Below are positions 7,492-15,672 of a DNA stretch of 29,521 bases, in pieces (position 1 is the stretch's first letter; each line of letters opens with the position of its first letter). The stretch lies in assembly GCA_020342025.1 (NCBI GenBank), contig CP070840.1:3229077-3258597 (forward strand), given 5' to 3'. This DNA comes from Deltaproteobacteria bacterium (GTDB lineage: Bacteria > Desulfobacterota > DSM-4660 > Desulfatiglandales > HGW-15). The notes beneath the pieces were generated by a model. That model was given only the letters and a program-made list of their open reading frames with translations. It was not told the DNA's origin and did no database searches. The position numbers and the translations under genes are program-made.

Positions 7492-8769
7492 ATGGGGCGA
7501 CAAACAGATCGTTATTTCTGTTCAATACTTAATAAGAGGAAGGAGAAAGCCATTTTTAGAGCCAAACATCTTATAGGAATTCTATGGACTTGTTTATTGG
7601 CGCTTTGTTTTCTGGTGCCGGCCGGTTTAGCCGAGAATATGAGCATTAGAGTGGGCGTCCCTCTTCCCCTTACAGGACCCAAGGCCAGGTTTGGAGAAAT
7701 GCATCACAAATCCTACCTCATGGCCTTGGAGGAAATCAATCGTTCTGGGGGAATAAGAAAGGGGAAGTATGCGGGATATCAGTTGCAATTTCTTTTTGAT
7801 GATACGGTTGGAAAGGCTGAAACCGGCAGAAAAGTGACTGAAAAGCTTATCTCTCAAAACAAGGTGCCGATCATCATGGGCGGATACAGCAGTGCTGTTG
7901 CGGCTGCCATAGCAATGATAAGCGAGCAAAACAAAATCCCTTTTGTCTCTCCGAGCGCTGCTGCGGACAAAATCACCCAGAAACGATGGAACTATACGTT
8001 CAGAATCAATCCCCCTGCAAGTGAGGCCATCTCGGGGCTTCAGGCGTTCCTCTTGGACGTGGTAAGACCGAGATCCATGGCCATTCTTTTTGAAAACACG
8101 CGCTTCGGTACGTCCTCGGGCGAGGCAATGAAGCGTTGGGGTGAAGAAAACAGCGTAGGGGTGGTGATGTTTGAGCCTTACGAGCCATGGGCTGCGGATC
8201 TTAAGGGCGTATTCACGACGGTATACGCCTTGAACCCGGATGTGCTTTTCACGACAGCTCGTCTGGCGGATGCCATACTCCTGGTCAACCAATTGGCAGA
8301 ATTGAATATACGGCCCAGACTGCTAGCCGGAATCGCTGGAACTTTTGCCATGCCTGCGTTTGTTCAGAGGGCGGGAGCATTATCTGAGAAGATCATTTCC
8401 GCTGCGGTTTGGGTACCCAATGTGAAATATGCGGGGGCTGAAAAATTCGCCAGCAAATATAAGGGGAAATACGGAATCGAACCCGACTACCATGGTGCGC
8501 AGGCCTATGCCGCTGCCTATGTGTGCAGGGACATCTTGGAAAGGGCAAAGTCTCTTGAGGCAAAAAATCTGCTCATAGCCCTTAAGGACACGGATATGAT
8601 GACAGTCTTGGGCCCGGTGAAATTCGTTTCTTATGATAAGTATAGGAATCAGAACAAGCTTTCTTCCTTGGTAGTCCAGATCCAGAACGGGAGTCCTGTG
8701 ACCATTTGGCCGCCCGAGGCAGCAAAGGCAGGTTTTATTAACCCTGCGGGGGATTGGTATCAGAGGTGA
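7492..8769 (+). CDS. ABC transporter solute-binding protein, branched-chain amino acid (LivJ) type
   Basis: A 425-residue periplasmic type-I binding protein of the Leu/Ile/Val family. A signal peptide with core LIGILWTCLLALCFLVPAG ends at about residue 47. The mature part starts MSIRVGVPLPLTGP and shows ALEEINRSGG, LIMGG-like IIMGGYSSAVA, IPFVSPSAA and YHGAQAYAAAYV. No permease or ATPase genes lie beside it, so it is an orphan that must work with a distant transporter or a sensor. The span is given from ATG 7492, the only ATG ahead of the signal peptide, but that start has no ribosome site and sits on the predicted transcription start. A strong AGGAAGGAG site (7539-7547 region) lies 6 nt before an in-frame ATT at 7552, which would give a normal signal peptide. 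Ligand unknown. Confidence 0.88.
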   Translation: MGRQTDRYFCSILNKRKEKAIFRAKHLIGILWTCLLALCFLVPAGLAENMSIRVGVPLPLTGPKARFGEMHHKSYLMALEEINRSGGIRKGKYAGYQLQFLFDDTVGKAETGRKVTEKLISQNKVPIIMGGYSSAVAAAIAMISEQNKIPFVSPSAAADKITQKRWNYTFRINPPASEAISGLQAFLLDVVRPRSMAILFENTRFGTSSGEAMKRWGEENSVGVVMFEPYEPWAADLKGVFTTVYALNPDVLFTTARLADAILLVNQLAELNIRPRLLAGIAGTFAMPAFVQRAGALSEKIISAAVWVPNVKYAGAEKFASKYKGKYGIEPDYHGAQAYAAAYVCRDILERAKSLEAKNLLIALKDTDMMTVLGPVKFVSYDKYRNQNKLSSLVVQIQNGSPVTIWPPEAAKAGFINPAGDWYQR

Positions 8770-8863
8770 GCGTTTAATAGAAAAGAGAAAAAGGATTAAA
8801 CAGCGCAGGAATGTAGAGGGGATTCATTGATTTTTAAGTAAAGATCGTGGACGGACTAACACC

Positions 8864-10108
8864 TCAGTAGATAAATCCCACCACGGCGCCTGTCATACAG
8901 GTGGCAATGGTTCCAGCCACGATGGACTTCATACCCAAGCCCACGATCTCGTCTCGCTTTTCAGGGACCATGGCCCCCATCCCGCCGATCATAATCCCGA
9001 GGGAACCAAAATTGGCAAACCCGCACATGGCATAGGTCATGATAAGCTCAGATCGGGAACTCAGGACACCCTCCGGCAATCTGGCCAGATCCAAGTAGGC
9101 TATAAACTCATTGAGAACCGTCTTCGTGCCCATCAGAGTCCCCGCGGTCTGCGCTTCAGACCAGGATATCCCCATGAGCCAAGTGACCGGGGCCATAACA
9201 AATCCGAGCAATCTCTGAAAGGTGATCGGTTTCCCCCCCAGATCCGGCAACAGGCCCAAAATAAGATTAAGCAGGTACACCAGCGCAACAAGCACCACCA
9301 GCATGCCAATGATGTTTATGAGCAGTTTAATTCCTTGAACCGTCCCCCGTGTGATGGCATCCATGGAGCTATTTGCCTCAACGGGAAGCTCCACCTTTCC
9401 CGTTGAAGGCTCTCCCGTCTCCGGCACCATGAGTTTAGAAATGGTGACGGCTGCAGGGGCGCTGATCAGGGAAGCGGTCAATAGATGCCCCATAATTCCA
9501 GGGATGGTTTTATCCAAGATCACAGCGTAGAGGACCATGACGGTTCCGGCAATGGTCGCCATGCCCGCCGTCATAATGGTGAAGAGTTCACTCCTCGAGA
9601 TCCCCTTGAGATAGGGTCTTGTCAATAGGGGAGATTCAACCATGCCGACGAAAATGTTGGCGGCTGTCCCCAGCCCCTCCACGCCTCCTAGCCCCATGGT
9701 TCGCCTCAACACCCACGAGAAAGACCTTACAACGACGGGAAGGAACTTCCAGTAGAACAAAAGCGAAGAGAGGGCACTTATGACGAGCACGAGGGGAAGC
9801 CCTCGAAAGGCAAAAACGTAGCTCAAGCCGGGGCTTTTTTCATCAAAGGGAAGCGAACCGCCACCTAGATAGCCAAATACGAAACTGGTTCCCGCCTTGG
9901 TGGATTCCTCAAGGGCATGTACAGCGTTGTTTAGCCATAGAAAGAGGGTCTGGCTTCCGGGGAGTTTTAACAAAACAAGAGCGAGTAAGATCTGGAGGCC
10001 CAGGCCTGCAAAGATGCTCCTGAAATTGAGGTTTTTTCGTCGCTCAGAGAAGATCCAAGCCAGAAAGGCTAAGGCAAAAAAGCCGAATAGACTCTGAATG
10101 CGATCCAA
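8864..10108 (-). CDS. Concentrative nucleoside transporter (CNT/NupC) family protein
   Basis: A 414-residue inner-membrane protein of the Na+- or H+-coupled CNT family, which imports nucleosides. Hallmarks: the C-terminal helical-hairpin motif GTKTVLNEFIAY (327-338) with the conserved Glu334, CGFANFGS (362-369), and the first hairpin GMVESPLLTRPYL (155-167). In characterised CNTs that first hairpin reads GQTE; here the Gln and Thr that contact the nucleobase are Met156 and Val157, so the ligand may differ. Start is TTG at 10108 behind a G-rich AGGGGAGGGGGGA. It lies downstream of the SixA gene on the same strand, separated by a structured 319-bp block, and converges with the ABC binding-protein gene. 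No nucleoside catabolic genes are near. Confidence 0.88.
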   Translation of the reverse strand: MDRIQSLFGFFALAFLAWIFSERRKNLNFRSIFAGLGLQILLALVLLKLPGSQTLFLWLNNAVHALEESTKAGTSFVFGYLGGGSLPFDEKSPGLSYVFAFRGLPLVLVISALSSLLFYWKFLPVVVRSFSWVLRRTMGLGGVEGLGTAANIFVGMVESPLLTRPYLKGISRSELFTIMTAGMATIAGTVMVLYAVILDKTIPGIMGHLLTASLISAPAAVTISKLMVPETGEPSTGKVELPVEANSSMDAITRGTVQGIKLLINIIGMLVVLVALVYLLNLILGLLPDLGGKPITFQRLLGFVMAPVTWLMGISWSEAQTAGTLMGTKTVLNEFIAYLDLARLPEGVLSSRSELIMTYAMCGFANFGSLGIMIGGMGAMVPEKRDEIVGLGMKSIVAGTIATCMTGAVVGFIY

Positions 10109-10135
10109 TCCCCCCTCCCCTAAATGAGCCCCATC

Positions 10136-10454
10136 TCAACTATTAACGGTCTGTTGCCCAAATGCCAAAATGCGCTGCATCGCCGGGCACTGATGCCTTT
10201 GCTCTCATACCGAGGCTCCGGGCCTGGTCTTTTCAGCGATTTATCTGCGGGGGAGTCTTGCCCCCTCCGCATTCTCGACTTCGCCGAGCTGCGGTTTCCC
10301 CCACTGATAAGTCACGAAAAGGACGACGGCCTCCCGCCAGGCATTTAAGAAAAGGCGTCAGCACCCTTGTCCATAACCATGACATAGTTACCTGAATTGG
10401 AATCTGGCAGGACTTGATAGACCAATTCGCGCAAACAGTCCGTCAACTATTAAC
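10136..10454 (-). other. Hairpin-rich non-coding block bounded by 12-bp direct repeats
   Basis: This fills the 347-bp gap between the SixA and CNT genes. TCAACTATTAAC occurs at 10136-10147 and 10443-10454 in the same orientation. Read on the minus strand the inside has strong nested hairpins: CCGCA/TGCGG enclosing CTCG/CGAG, then GCGGAGGGGG facing CTCCCCCGC across CAAGA, then GGCA/TGCC and TGCCC/GGGCA pairs near the CNT end. No credible ORF is present. Options are a small mobile element with target-site duplication, a leader RNA controlling the transporter, or a multicopy intergenic repeat. I do not recognise it as a known riboswitch. Confidence 0.55.
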
Positions 10455-10455
10455 T

Positions 10456-10929
10456 TTAGGCGCTGCCCTTGATTATCTCAGGAACAACCATCCAGGCCAC
10501 AGACCAGCCGTCCCCCTCATCACTTTGCAGGCACACGACCCCACCCTGCTGAAACTTCACCACGGGAACCGCTTCGTCTCCAGCGACCAGAAGGGAGGTG
10601 AGCTTTCCCAGATGAGGCAGATGGCCTGCAATGAGCAGCTCTTTCTCTGCACCTCTGATCTGGGTGGCTATTTCTTTTACTTCATCCAAAGGAGAGAGAC
10701 CGGCCCTCTTCTGGGCCTTTATTTCCGGATTCAGCTGAGAGAGCATAATCTCGGCGGTCTGTCTGGCTCGGGTTTTTCCGCTGTGAAAGGCCTCTCCCAC
10801 CTCCACGCCCGATTTCTTGAGAAATTCCGCCACCCTTCTCACATCACGTTTCCCTTGATCTGACAAGGGGCGATCGGGGTCTTCCTCTTTTGGGACGGGC
10901 TTGCCATGTTGCATCAAATAGACGCTCAT
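10456..10929 (-). CDS. sixA: SixA-like phosphohistidine phosphatase (histidine phosphatase superfamily)
   Basis: A 157-residue protein of the branch-2-like short histidine phosphatases. It starts MSVYLMQHGKP: His8 is the nucleophile, but the usual RHG arginine is Gln7. The rest fits SixA: RPLSDQGK, a SGKTRARQTAE phosphate-pocket segment (Arg54, Arg56) and AGHLPHLG with the second catalytic His103. SixA removes phosphate from histidine on phosphorelay or phosphotransferase proteins. With QHG instead of RHG, activity may be altered, though I have the impression this variant is common in Desulfobacterota. It is divergent from the flavoenzyme gene at 11187. Confidence 0.85.
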   Translation of the reverse strand: MSVYLMQHGKPVPKEEDPDRPLSDQGKRDVRRVAEFLKKSGVEVGEAFHSGKTRARQTAEIMLSQLNPEIKAQKRAGLSPLDEVKEIATQIRGAEKELLIAGHLPHLGKLTSLLVAGDEAVPVVKFQQGGVVCLQSDEGDGWSVAWMVVPEIIKGSA

Positions 10930-11135
10930 CCTGTTTTCTCATTCATTCTCTTAGAACTAAGGGGTTTTCCTCCTTGGCTTAGGCTCTTAATACCAAAAAG
11001 GCGATCATTTGGTCAACGGGATTGGAACCCTTTTCAACCCCCTCTTCCTGCCTGAACAGTCCACGCAGGCGCAGAATTAGAGCCCTAGGTTGGGGCAATT
11101 ATACCTGAGCGGACCAATGAGTTTCAGATTTCTGT

Positions 11136-11164
11136 TTGACAAAAACAGCTCACGCCTTTATATA
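11136..11164 (+). promoter_or_regulatory. Near-consensus sigma-70 promoter for the FadH-like flavoenzyme
   Basis: TTGACA (11136-11141), a 17-bp spacer, TATATA (11159-11164). The -35 is perfect and the -10 has four of six bases of TATAAT. It lies in the 257-bp divergent gap with sixA; the predicted start is near 11171. Confidence 0.65.
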
Positions 11165-11170
11165 CCTCTT

Positions 11171-11187
11171 CAAAATTTGAAATTTTG
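11171..11187. promoter_or_regulatory. Palindromic operator candidate at the transcription start
   Basis: CAAAATT-TGA-AATTTTG: perfect 7-bp arms around 3 bp, covering the predicted +1 and ending on the first base of the GTG codon at 11187. A site here would let a dimeric repressor block the promoter at 11136-11164. Confidence 0.5.
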
Positions 11188-13118
11188 TGGCGAATAACAA
11201 TATGGAACACCTATTTAAAACATTCAACATTAAAGATCGTTTCTTGAAAAATAGGATCGTCATGCCGGGCTTGGCTTCTTTCCTCATAGAAGATGATGGC
11301 TCCATTACGGATAAGACGGTGGAGCATTACCGGAGGCGGGCTGCGGGAGGGCCTGCCATGGTGATCGTTGAGGCCTGTGCCGTCTCACCTGAAGGCATTG
11401 TCTCTGACCATCAGGCGAGGATATATGATGACCGGTTCCTAGAGGGCCTCTCCCAAATTTCCCGGGTGATGAAGTCGGAAGGGGCCGTTCCTGCCTTACA
11501 GGTCCATCATGGGGGAAGACAGACATCCATTAAGATTATTAAGCAGAAACCATTTGCTCCTTCCCCCCTCCCCTGTCCCACGATTACCGGTGATGTGGAA
11601 CCACTCACCGTTGACGCTATACAGGAGATTGTATACAAATTTGGAGATGCCGCTGATAGGGCTGTTGAGGCGGGCTTTGAACTCATAGAGATCCACGGCG
11701 CCCATGGGTACCTGATCAATCAATTTCTCTCGCGATTCTCAAACATTAGAGAAGACGAGTATGGTGGAGACGTGGCCGGAAGATCGAGATTTGCCAGGGA
11801 AATCATAAGGGAAGTAAGGAAAAGGGTTGGTGACGATTTCCCCATCTCCTTCAAGATCAGCGCACAGGAGTTTGTTCCCGATGGGCTTACTGTGGAGGAA
11901 AGCATTGAGATTCTGAAAGAACTTGTGGATGAGGGCATTGATGTGGTGCAAGTCTCTGCCGGAAATGATGCCACACCCGAATGGATTTGCCAGCCCATGT
12001 TTATGGAAAAGGCCTGTCTTGCCGATTCAGCTGCACAGGTGAAAAGGACCTTTGATATCCCCGTCATGGCCGTCGGAAGGATCAATGACCCCGTTGTAGC
12101 GGACGCCATTATTGCTGAGGGAAAGGCAGACCTGGTCTGCATCGGCCGGGGCCTCTTATCTGATCCTGAACTGCCCAAGAAGGCACAAGAGGGTCGCTTG
12201 GAGGACATACAGATCTGTATAGCATGTAACACCTGCATGGAATCCATTTTCAGGCGGGGCCGGGTTGAGTGCCTGGTCAACCCCACCCTCGGAAGAGAAA
12301 AGGAGATGGAATTTACACCTGCAAACCCTCCAAAGAAGGTTATGGTCATCGGAGGGGGACCTGGAGGATTGAATGTGGCATGGGTGGCCGCAAAAAGGGG
12401 ACACGACGTTCACCTTTACGAAAAGCAGTCAAGCCTGGGCGGTCAACTCATACTGGGCAGTATCACCAGTTACAAAAAGGAATTGTTGAGCCTCATTGAA
12501 TTTCAGAAGGCACAGATGAAAAAATTTGGGGTCAAGTGCCATATGAACTTTGAGGTAACCCTTGATACCATTAAAAATGGGAACCCGGACGTGATTATTC
12601 TGGCCACAGGCTCATCTCCGCTGATACCGCCCGTCCCTGGAATAGACAAGCCCATTGTTTCCACATTCATTGAGGTGTTTAATGGCCAAAAGCCTGCCAA
12701 AAGAAAAACCGTCGTCGTTGGCGGCGGCGCCACGGGCTGTGAAGTGGCCCTTCATCTAGCTGAGAACGGTTGCCCGGTAACGGTCGTGGAACAACTCCCC
12801 AAAATTGGTGGTCAGATTGAATCCATCACCAAGAAGGTCCTGATCAGCAAAATGACGGAAAATGGCATTCAATCTATGGCAGGACACAGACTGTCGAAGG
12901 TGGAAGATAATGGCGTTCTCGTCATGGATCAGGAAGGCAAGGAAGTGTTCATTGAGGCAGAGAGCGTGGTTGTGTCCATTGGCAGCAAACCTAATAACAG
13001 CCTTTATGATGAGATTGAGTCCCTGGGTATAGAACTCTATCAAATAGGAGATTGCCTGGAACCGAGGAGTGCTAAGGCAGCCATTTATGAGGGGGCTGTG
13101 ATAGGCCGGACAATCTGA
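11187..13118 (+). CDS. FMN/FAD/[4Fe-4S] oxidoreductase of the FadH / 2-enoate reductase family
   Basis: A 643-residue three-domain enzyme. Residues 1-340 are an old-yellow-enzyme barrel binding FMN (MPGLASF, QVHHGGRQ, IHGAHGYLINQFLS, RFSNIREDEYGG). Residues 344-362 hold the iron-sulfur ligands C-x2-C-x2-C-x11-C. From 384 there is an FAD domain (GGGPGG at 389-394) with an inserted NAD(P)H domain (GGGATG at 512-517). Relatives reduce 2,4-dienoyl-CoA or 2-enoates using NAD(P)H. The FadH signature FLSP is FLSR here. In this lipid- and aromatic-acid degrader, reduction of an unsaturated acid or CoA ester is a fair guess. GTG 11187 is listed, but homologues begin at the sequence MEHLF, which favours ATG 11202. 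Neither has a clear ribosome site, and the predicted leader is only 16-31 nt. Confidence 0.9.
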   Translation: MANNNMEHLFKTFNIKDRFLKNRIVMPGLASFLIEDDGSITDKTVEHYRRRAAGGPAMVIVEACAVSPEGIVSDHQARIYDDRFLEGLSQISRVMKSEGAVPALQVHHGGRQTSIKIIKQKPFAPSPLPCPTITGDVEPLTVDAIQEIVYKFGDAADRAVEAGFELIEIHGAHGYLINQFLSRFSNIREDEYGGDVAGRSRFAREIIREVRKRVGDDFPISFKISAQEFVPDGLTVEESIEILKELVDEGIDVVQVSAGNDATPEWICQPMFMEKACLADSAAQVKRTFDIPVMAVGRINDPVVADAIIAEGKADLVCIGRGLLSDPELPKKAQEGRLEDIQICIACNTCMESIFRRGRVECLVNPTLGREKEMEFTPANPPKKVMVIGGGPGGLNVAWVAAKRGHDVHLYEKQSSLGGQLILGSITSYKKELLSLIEFQKAQMKKFGVKCHMNFEVTLDTIKNGNPDVIILATGSSPLIPPVPGIDKPIVSTFIEVFNGQKPAKRKTVVVGGGATGCEVALHLAENGCPVTVVEQLPKIGGQIESITKKVLISKMTENGIQSMAGHRLSKVEDNGVLVMDQEGKEVFIEAESVVVSIGSKPNNSLYDEIESLGIELYQIGDCLEPRSAKAAIYEGAVIGRTI

Positions 13119-13165
13119 TAACCCTCCCACCTCAAGCCCATATCCCGCCAATTCTCAGGCTTCAC

Positions 13166-14059
13166 TCATCGCTTTTTTGATCTTGCCTGTTTGACTAAAC
13201 TTTGGCCATATTGATCCAGGAAAGCGTTCACATCTTCCCTCCAGTGGGGCATGATATTGTTGCCCTGTTTTTTCAGTAACCTGTTTTCCAGGATGCAATT
13301 CCTCGGCCTTTTGGCGGGCCGCTGGTAGTCACTCAAGCTGCAGGGTTCTAAAGACACCTTCACCTTTAACTTCTTGAAAACATGCCTCGCATACTCAAGT
13401 GGGGTGCAATACCCCTCTGAGGTGGCATGGAATGTCCCTTTTGCATCGTTTTTTATGAGTTCTTTGATCTGTAAAGCAAGGCGGTAGGTCCATGTGGGAG
13501 AGGCAAATTGATCATTCACGACGGTCAGCGTCTTTTTTCGGCCCTTTTGGCTTAATACATGTTTCAGGATTGATGTGATGAAATTCTCGCCGTTTATCCC
13601 GTATAACCAGCCTGAACGGACAATAATGTAGTTAGGCGAGTTCTCCCTGACCGCAACTTCGCTCTCCATTTTGCTCCGGCCATAAGCGGAGAGAGGGTCT
13701 CCAGGGTCATCTTCAAAATAGGGTTGAGGGATACTCTTTTTCCCGCTGAATACGTAATCGCTTGAAATATGAACTAATTTGCAATTAAACCGAGCAGAAC
13801 CTTGCGCAAGGTTGCGGGGACCTTCCAGATTGACTTTCCTCACCTTGAAATGCTCTTTCTCACAGGCATCCACGTCGGTAAAAGCGGCACAATTGAGAAT
13901 GATATGCGGAGAAATCTTCTGCAGGTTTTCTATGACCACGTCCCAGCTTACGATATTCAGGTCACTTTTGTCAGGCGCTATGACTTGGTAATCCTCGCTC
14001 AGCACCTCTTTACAATCGCTACCCAACAGACCGGTGCTGCCCAGAAGTAGAATCTTCAT
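13166..14059 (-). CDS. rmlD: RmlD-like sugar nucleotide reductase (dTDP-4-dehydrorhamnose reductase family)
   Basis: A 297-residue extended short-chain dehydrogenase. Seen: GSTGLLGSD nucleotide-binding loop near the start, LNCAAFTDVDACE, HISSDYVFSG, the YGRSKMESE catalytic Tyr-x3-Lys, VRSGWLYG and a C-terminal RP-rich stretch, all typical of RmlD, which makes dTDP-L-rhamnose with NADPH. No other rml/rfb genes are near, so this stand-alone copy may act on another nucleotide sugar. ATG 14059 was chosen over the TTG at 14065 because TAGGAGTGAGTTGAGG precedes it. The gene converges with the flavoenzyme gene, 47 bp apart. Confidence 0.87.
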   Translation of the reverse strand: MKILLLGSTGLLGSDCKEVLSEDYQVIAPDKSDLNIVSWDVVIENLQKISPHIILNCAAFTDVDACEKEHFKVRKVNLEGPRNLAQGSARFNCKLVHISSDYVFSGKKSIPQPYFEDDPGDPLSAYGRSKMESEVAVRENSPNYIIVRSGWLYGINGENFITSILKHVLSQKGRKKTLTVVNDQFASPTWTYRLALQIKELIKNDAKGTFHATSEGYCTPLEYARHVFKKLKVKVSLEPCSLSDYQRPAKRPRNCILENRLLKKQGNNIMPHWREDVNAFLDQYGQSLVKQARSKKR

Positions 14060-14465
14060 CCTCAACTCACTCCTATGAAATGGTGTTTCATTGATTCACC
14101 TTTAACACATAAGCCAAGAAAAGTCAGCAAAATCTCCGTCTTATCTCATTAAATTTCTCAGGGAAATTGCTAAATTCGGGGTATTTACGCATTCTACAGC
14201 CCCCGCAATTTGTACAAGGACAGAGAATTTTCTCTCTGTGCAGGTGAGTTCGCTACACTGGGTCGCCGAGCAATGGGCCTCTCCAATTTAGGCCCTCCTT
14301 GTGGCGCTATGGATCAATGCCCTGCTACAACATAATTTAGGATTGGCCATTTTGGGGTTTCTGGATATTTAAGCATTAAAAACTTGCTAAATTTTTAATT
14401 TTAATGTTAGATTCAGCAGTCACCTCCAAAAATACTCCCGCTCTTGTAAAACACACGGCGCTACT
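14060..14465. other. 406-bp AT-rich divergent intergenic region
   Basis: No ORF of note. It must hold the promoters of rmlD (minus) and of the TRAP cluster (plus); TTGCTA with a 17-bp spacer to TTAGAT near 14383-14411 is a weak plus-strand candidate. Two small hairpins are visible: ACAGAGA/TCTCTGT (14220-14239) and GGGCCT/AGGCCC inside CGCC/GGCG (14264-14306). Neither is followed by a T-run. Confidence 0.4.
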
Positions 14466-15668
14466 ATGAAAAAACGACTCAGGGTGATAATATTTGCGCT
14501 TGAGATCTCTTTTCTGTCCGTCTGTATCCCACTCATCCTCACACACCTCTCTGATGCCCGTAACACCACGTCTAAACCGACCCCCGTAAATCACGATATC
14601 ATTAAGGGGATTGAACTCTTGTATGACTGGAAATTTGATGAGGCTGAAAGTATCTTTCACAAGATCATTGCAGAGGAGCCGAATGATCCTGGGGGGTATT
14701 TCTACTTGGCCATGGTCACATGGTCCAGATTGGCATCCGGTTTCTGGTTTCCTGAAATGGTAGATCAGTATGGTGACCGTATTGACGAGGCCATACTCGT
14801 TGCCAAGAGAAAGATCGAAGAGGAGAAAGCGGACAGTTTTACATATTTCTATCTGGGAGGAGCCCTCGGATTCAAGGGCCGTTTTCATCTGATGCAACAG
14901 AAATGGCTCTCCTCATTTTTCCTGGCCCTTGAGGCCATAAAAGCCCTTGAAACTTGCCAAAAAATGGACCCCAACAATAAGGATGTCCTTCTTGGCCTCG
15001 GGATCTTTGATTATTATACGGCCCGGCTCTCGGGCGTCCTCAAATTCCTTTCTTACCTTCTTGTCCACGAAGGAAACAAAGAGGAAGGCCTGAGAAAATT
15101 ACATGTTGTCGCAGAGGAGGCAGTCTACTCCTCCGTGGAAGCAAAAAGCCTACTTCTCCATATCTATCTTTTCTTGGAGAATGCTCACTATCCAAAGGCC
15201 CTCATTTTGGCTCAGGAACTTGCGGAGAGATTTGATCAAGCCCCCCGCTATAAATACCTGGAAGGTGTGGCGCATATTAGGCTGGGGAATGAAAACAAAT
15301 ACAGGCAAGTTGTTGAATTTTTGCGAAAAAAGGCCTCTCTTGCGGATTCTGAGGAAAGGGCCTTTATCTGGGACAGACGGGTCCATTATCTGGAAGCCAG
15401 TCATTGCCTTGTTCGGCTCCAAACTGAGAAGGCGAGATCCAAACTCGATACCATCTTGTCTCAACCAAATCCCAAATTAGATCCACTCATGCTCGCCTGG
15501 CCCCTGTTAAAAAAGGGGATGAGTTATGATCTGGAAGCGGATAGGGAAGAGGCCACAAAATATTACACAATGATACTAAACTTGAAAAATGGGGCTGGTG
15601 CACAATTTCTGGCCCAGAGGTATCTGGATGAGCCTGCACAAAGGGGAGATCCTTTTCTTGCGTACTGA
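14466..15668 (+). CDS. TPR-repeat protein at the head of the TRAP transporter cluster
   Basis: A 400-residue protein with an N-terminal signal or anchor helix (about 5-30), so probably periplasmic or membrane-attached. The body is helical with TPR-like pairs, such as YDWKFDEAESIFHKIIAEEPNDPGG near 52-74, MDPNNKDVLLGLGIFDYYTA near 167-187, ALILAQELAERF, and a final GMSYDLEADREEATKYYTMIL. It precedes the TatT lipoprotein gene by 4 bp. In Treponema pallidum a TPR protein gene (Tp0954) is likewise near the TatT-TatP-TatQM genes, so it may be an accessory scaffold of the TRAP system; that link is inference. ATG 14466 lacks a clear ribosome site. Confidence 0.75.
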   Translation: MKKRLRVIIFALEISFLSVCIPLILTHLSDARNTTSKPTPVNHDIIKGIELLYDWKFDEAESIFHKIIAEEPNDPGGYFYLAMVTWSRLASGFWFPEMVDQYGDRIDEAILVAKRKIEEEKADSFTYFYLGGALGFKGRFHLMQQKWLSSFFLALEAIKALETCQKMDPNNKDVLLGLGIFDYYTARLSGVLKFLSYLLVHEGNKEEGLRKLHVVAEEAVYSSVEAKSLLLHIYLFLENAHYPKALILAQELAERFDQAPRYKYLEGVAHIRLGNENKYRQVVEFLRKKASLADSEERAFIWDRRVHYLEASHCLVRLQTEKARSKLDTILSQPNPKLDPLMLAWPLLKKGMSYDLEADREEATKYYTMILNLKNGAGAQFLAQRYLDEPAQRGDPFLAY

Positions 15669-15672
15669 AAAG

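Noticed and set aside
8770..8806. GTTTAAT/ATTAAAC hairpin after the ABC solute-binding protein gene as a terminator
   Set aside because: AT-only 7-bp stem with a 16-nt loop and no T-run on either side.
10124..10395. Two short plus-strand ORFs in the sixA-CNT gap
   Set aside because: They are Pro/Arg/Ser-rich translations of hairpin DNA without start signals; the region is better explained as structured non-coding sequence.
14264..14306. Hairpin in the rmlD-TPR gap as a terminator or riboswitch
   Set aside because: Short stem, no T-run and located between divergent genes.
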